A stretch of 15,219 nt of DNA from an uncultured Collinsella sp. (GTDB lineage: Bacteria > Actinomycetota > Coriobacteriia > Coriobacteriales > Coriobacteriaceae): contig UQZM01000048.1 of NCBI GenBank assembly GCA_900545615.1, positions 1-15,219 on the forward strand, written 5' to 3'. The position numbers were made by a program, and so were the translations under genes. The notes under the pieces are model-generated. The model had not been told where the DNA came from. It was given only the letters and a program-made list of their open reading frames with translations, and searched no databases. This document shows positions 14,769 through 15,219 of this stretch, piece after piece. Every line of letters begins with the position of its first letter. Position 1 is the stretch's first letter.

Positions 14769-15219
14769 ATGGACCAGCGTTCCGTACGCGATATTCTTGC
14801 CGGTAAAACCTACTTTATCCGCACCTTTGGCTGCCAGATGAATCAGCACGATTCCGAGCGCGTGAGCGGTCTGCTCGATTCGTATGGTTGCCTCATGGCG
14901 CTCGATCCCGAGCATGCCGATATCGTTGTCTTCATGACATGCTGTGTGCGTGAGGCCGCCGATACTCGCCTGTACGGTCAGTGCAATTCCTGCAAAAGCC
15001 TGCCGCCTTCGCCTTCGGGCAAGCGTGTGGTTGCCGTGGGCGGCTGCATTGCGCAGCGTGATGGCGAGGGCTTGCTCACCAACGTCGATAACGTCAATGT
15101 TATCTTTGGCACGCATTCCATCGCGCATGTGGCCGAGCTCATTGCCGAGGCGTTCCTTGATGGTAAGCGTCATATCCGCACCAATGAGCATGAGGATACG
15201 GATGCCATGAGCATGCCGT
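14769..15219 (+). CDS. miaB: tRNA methylthiotransferase MiaB, 5' part (runs off window)
   Basis: The reading frame stays open to the window end, so only the N-terminal 150 residues are seen. MiaB adds a methylthio group to i6A37 of tRNAs using two Fe-S clusters. The UPF0004 domain is clear: YFIRTFGCQMNQHDSERV near the start, TCCVREAADTRLYGQ, and VAVGGCIAQRDG. These supply three cluster cysteines (C22, C58 and C93 from the ATG at 14769). The radical-SAM and TRAM domains would lie beyond the window. An in-frame ATG at 14763 is an alternative start, but the TTAGGA at 14754-14759 is better spaced for 14769. The residue before the second cysteine pair is Met-Thr (MTCC), where the family usually has Asn-Thr. 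The GCQMN..HDSE signature separates it from RimO. Confidence 0.92.
   Translation, partial: MDQRSVRDILAGKTYFIRTFGCQMNQHDSERVSGLLDSYGCLMALDPEHADIVVFMTCCVREAADTRLYGQCNSCKSLPPSPSGKRVVAVGGCIAQRDGEGLLTNVDNVNVIFGTHSIAHVAELIAEAFLDGKRHIRTNEHEDTDAMSMP

Overview
The window comes from a GC-rich bacterium, most likely a Coriobacteriia actinobacterium close to Collinsella. This is inferred from protein character, codon bias toward GCC/CTC/GTC/CGC, and gene order; no rRNA or other taxonomic marker is present. Every supported gene lies on the + strand and coding density is high. No mobile element, CRISPR array, tRNA or rRNA was found.

Positions 1-272 hold a hairpin that probably ends an upstream unit, then a GC-rich leader. 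Positions 273-9322 read as one long transcription unit: RNase J, FtsK/SpoIIIE translocase, a RodZ-family membrane HTH protein, YajQ, RimO, PgsA and CinA (C-terminal-domain type). Gaps run from a 1-base overlap to 27 bases, and a stem-loop at 9330-9353 closes the unit. Positions 9580-11432 hold recA-recX, driven by a clear sigma70-type promoter whose 17-base spacer is almost filled by a Gram-positive LexA box; a helically phased TTTGGTC repeat array lies just upstream. Positions 11690-14327 hold rny (RNase Y) and an unnamed GHKL-fold ATPase, with their own promoter and a leader hairpin that looks like an attenuator. Then come spoVS and the 5' part of miaB, which runs off the window end.

The order rnj - ftsK/spoIIIE - rodZ-like - pgsA - cinA - recA - rny - (x) - spoVS - miaB closely follows the well-known Bacillus subtilis block (rnjB, spoIIIE, ymfM, pgsA, cinA, recA, rny, ymdB, spoVS, miaB). 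Here yajQ and rimO are inserted, recX follows recA, and a GHKL ATPase sits where B. subtilis has the phosphodiesterase gene ymdB. Sporulation-associated genes (spoIIIE/ftsK, spoVS) are thus kept in a lineage not known to sporulate.

Themes shared by the genes are RNA turnover and modification (RNase J, RNase Y, RimO, MiaB, perhaps YajQ), envelope and division (FtsK, RodZ-like, PgsA) and DNA repair (RecA, RecX). The points most worth following up are the GHKL ATPase next to SpoVS, the long RGG-type linker of the RodZ-like protein, the twin conserved motif in the FtsK linker, the phased array before recA, and the rny leader hairpin.
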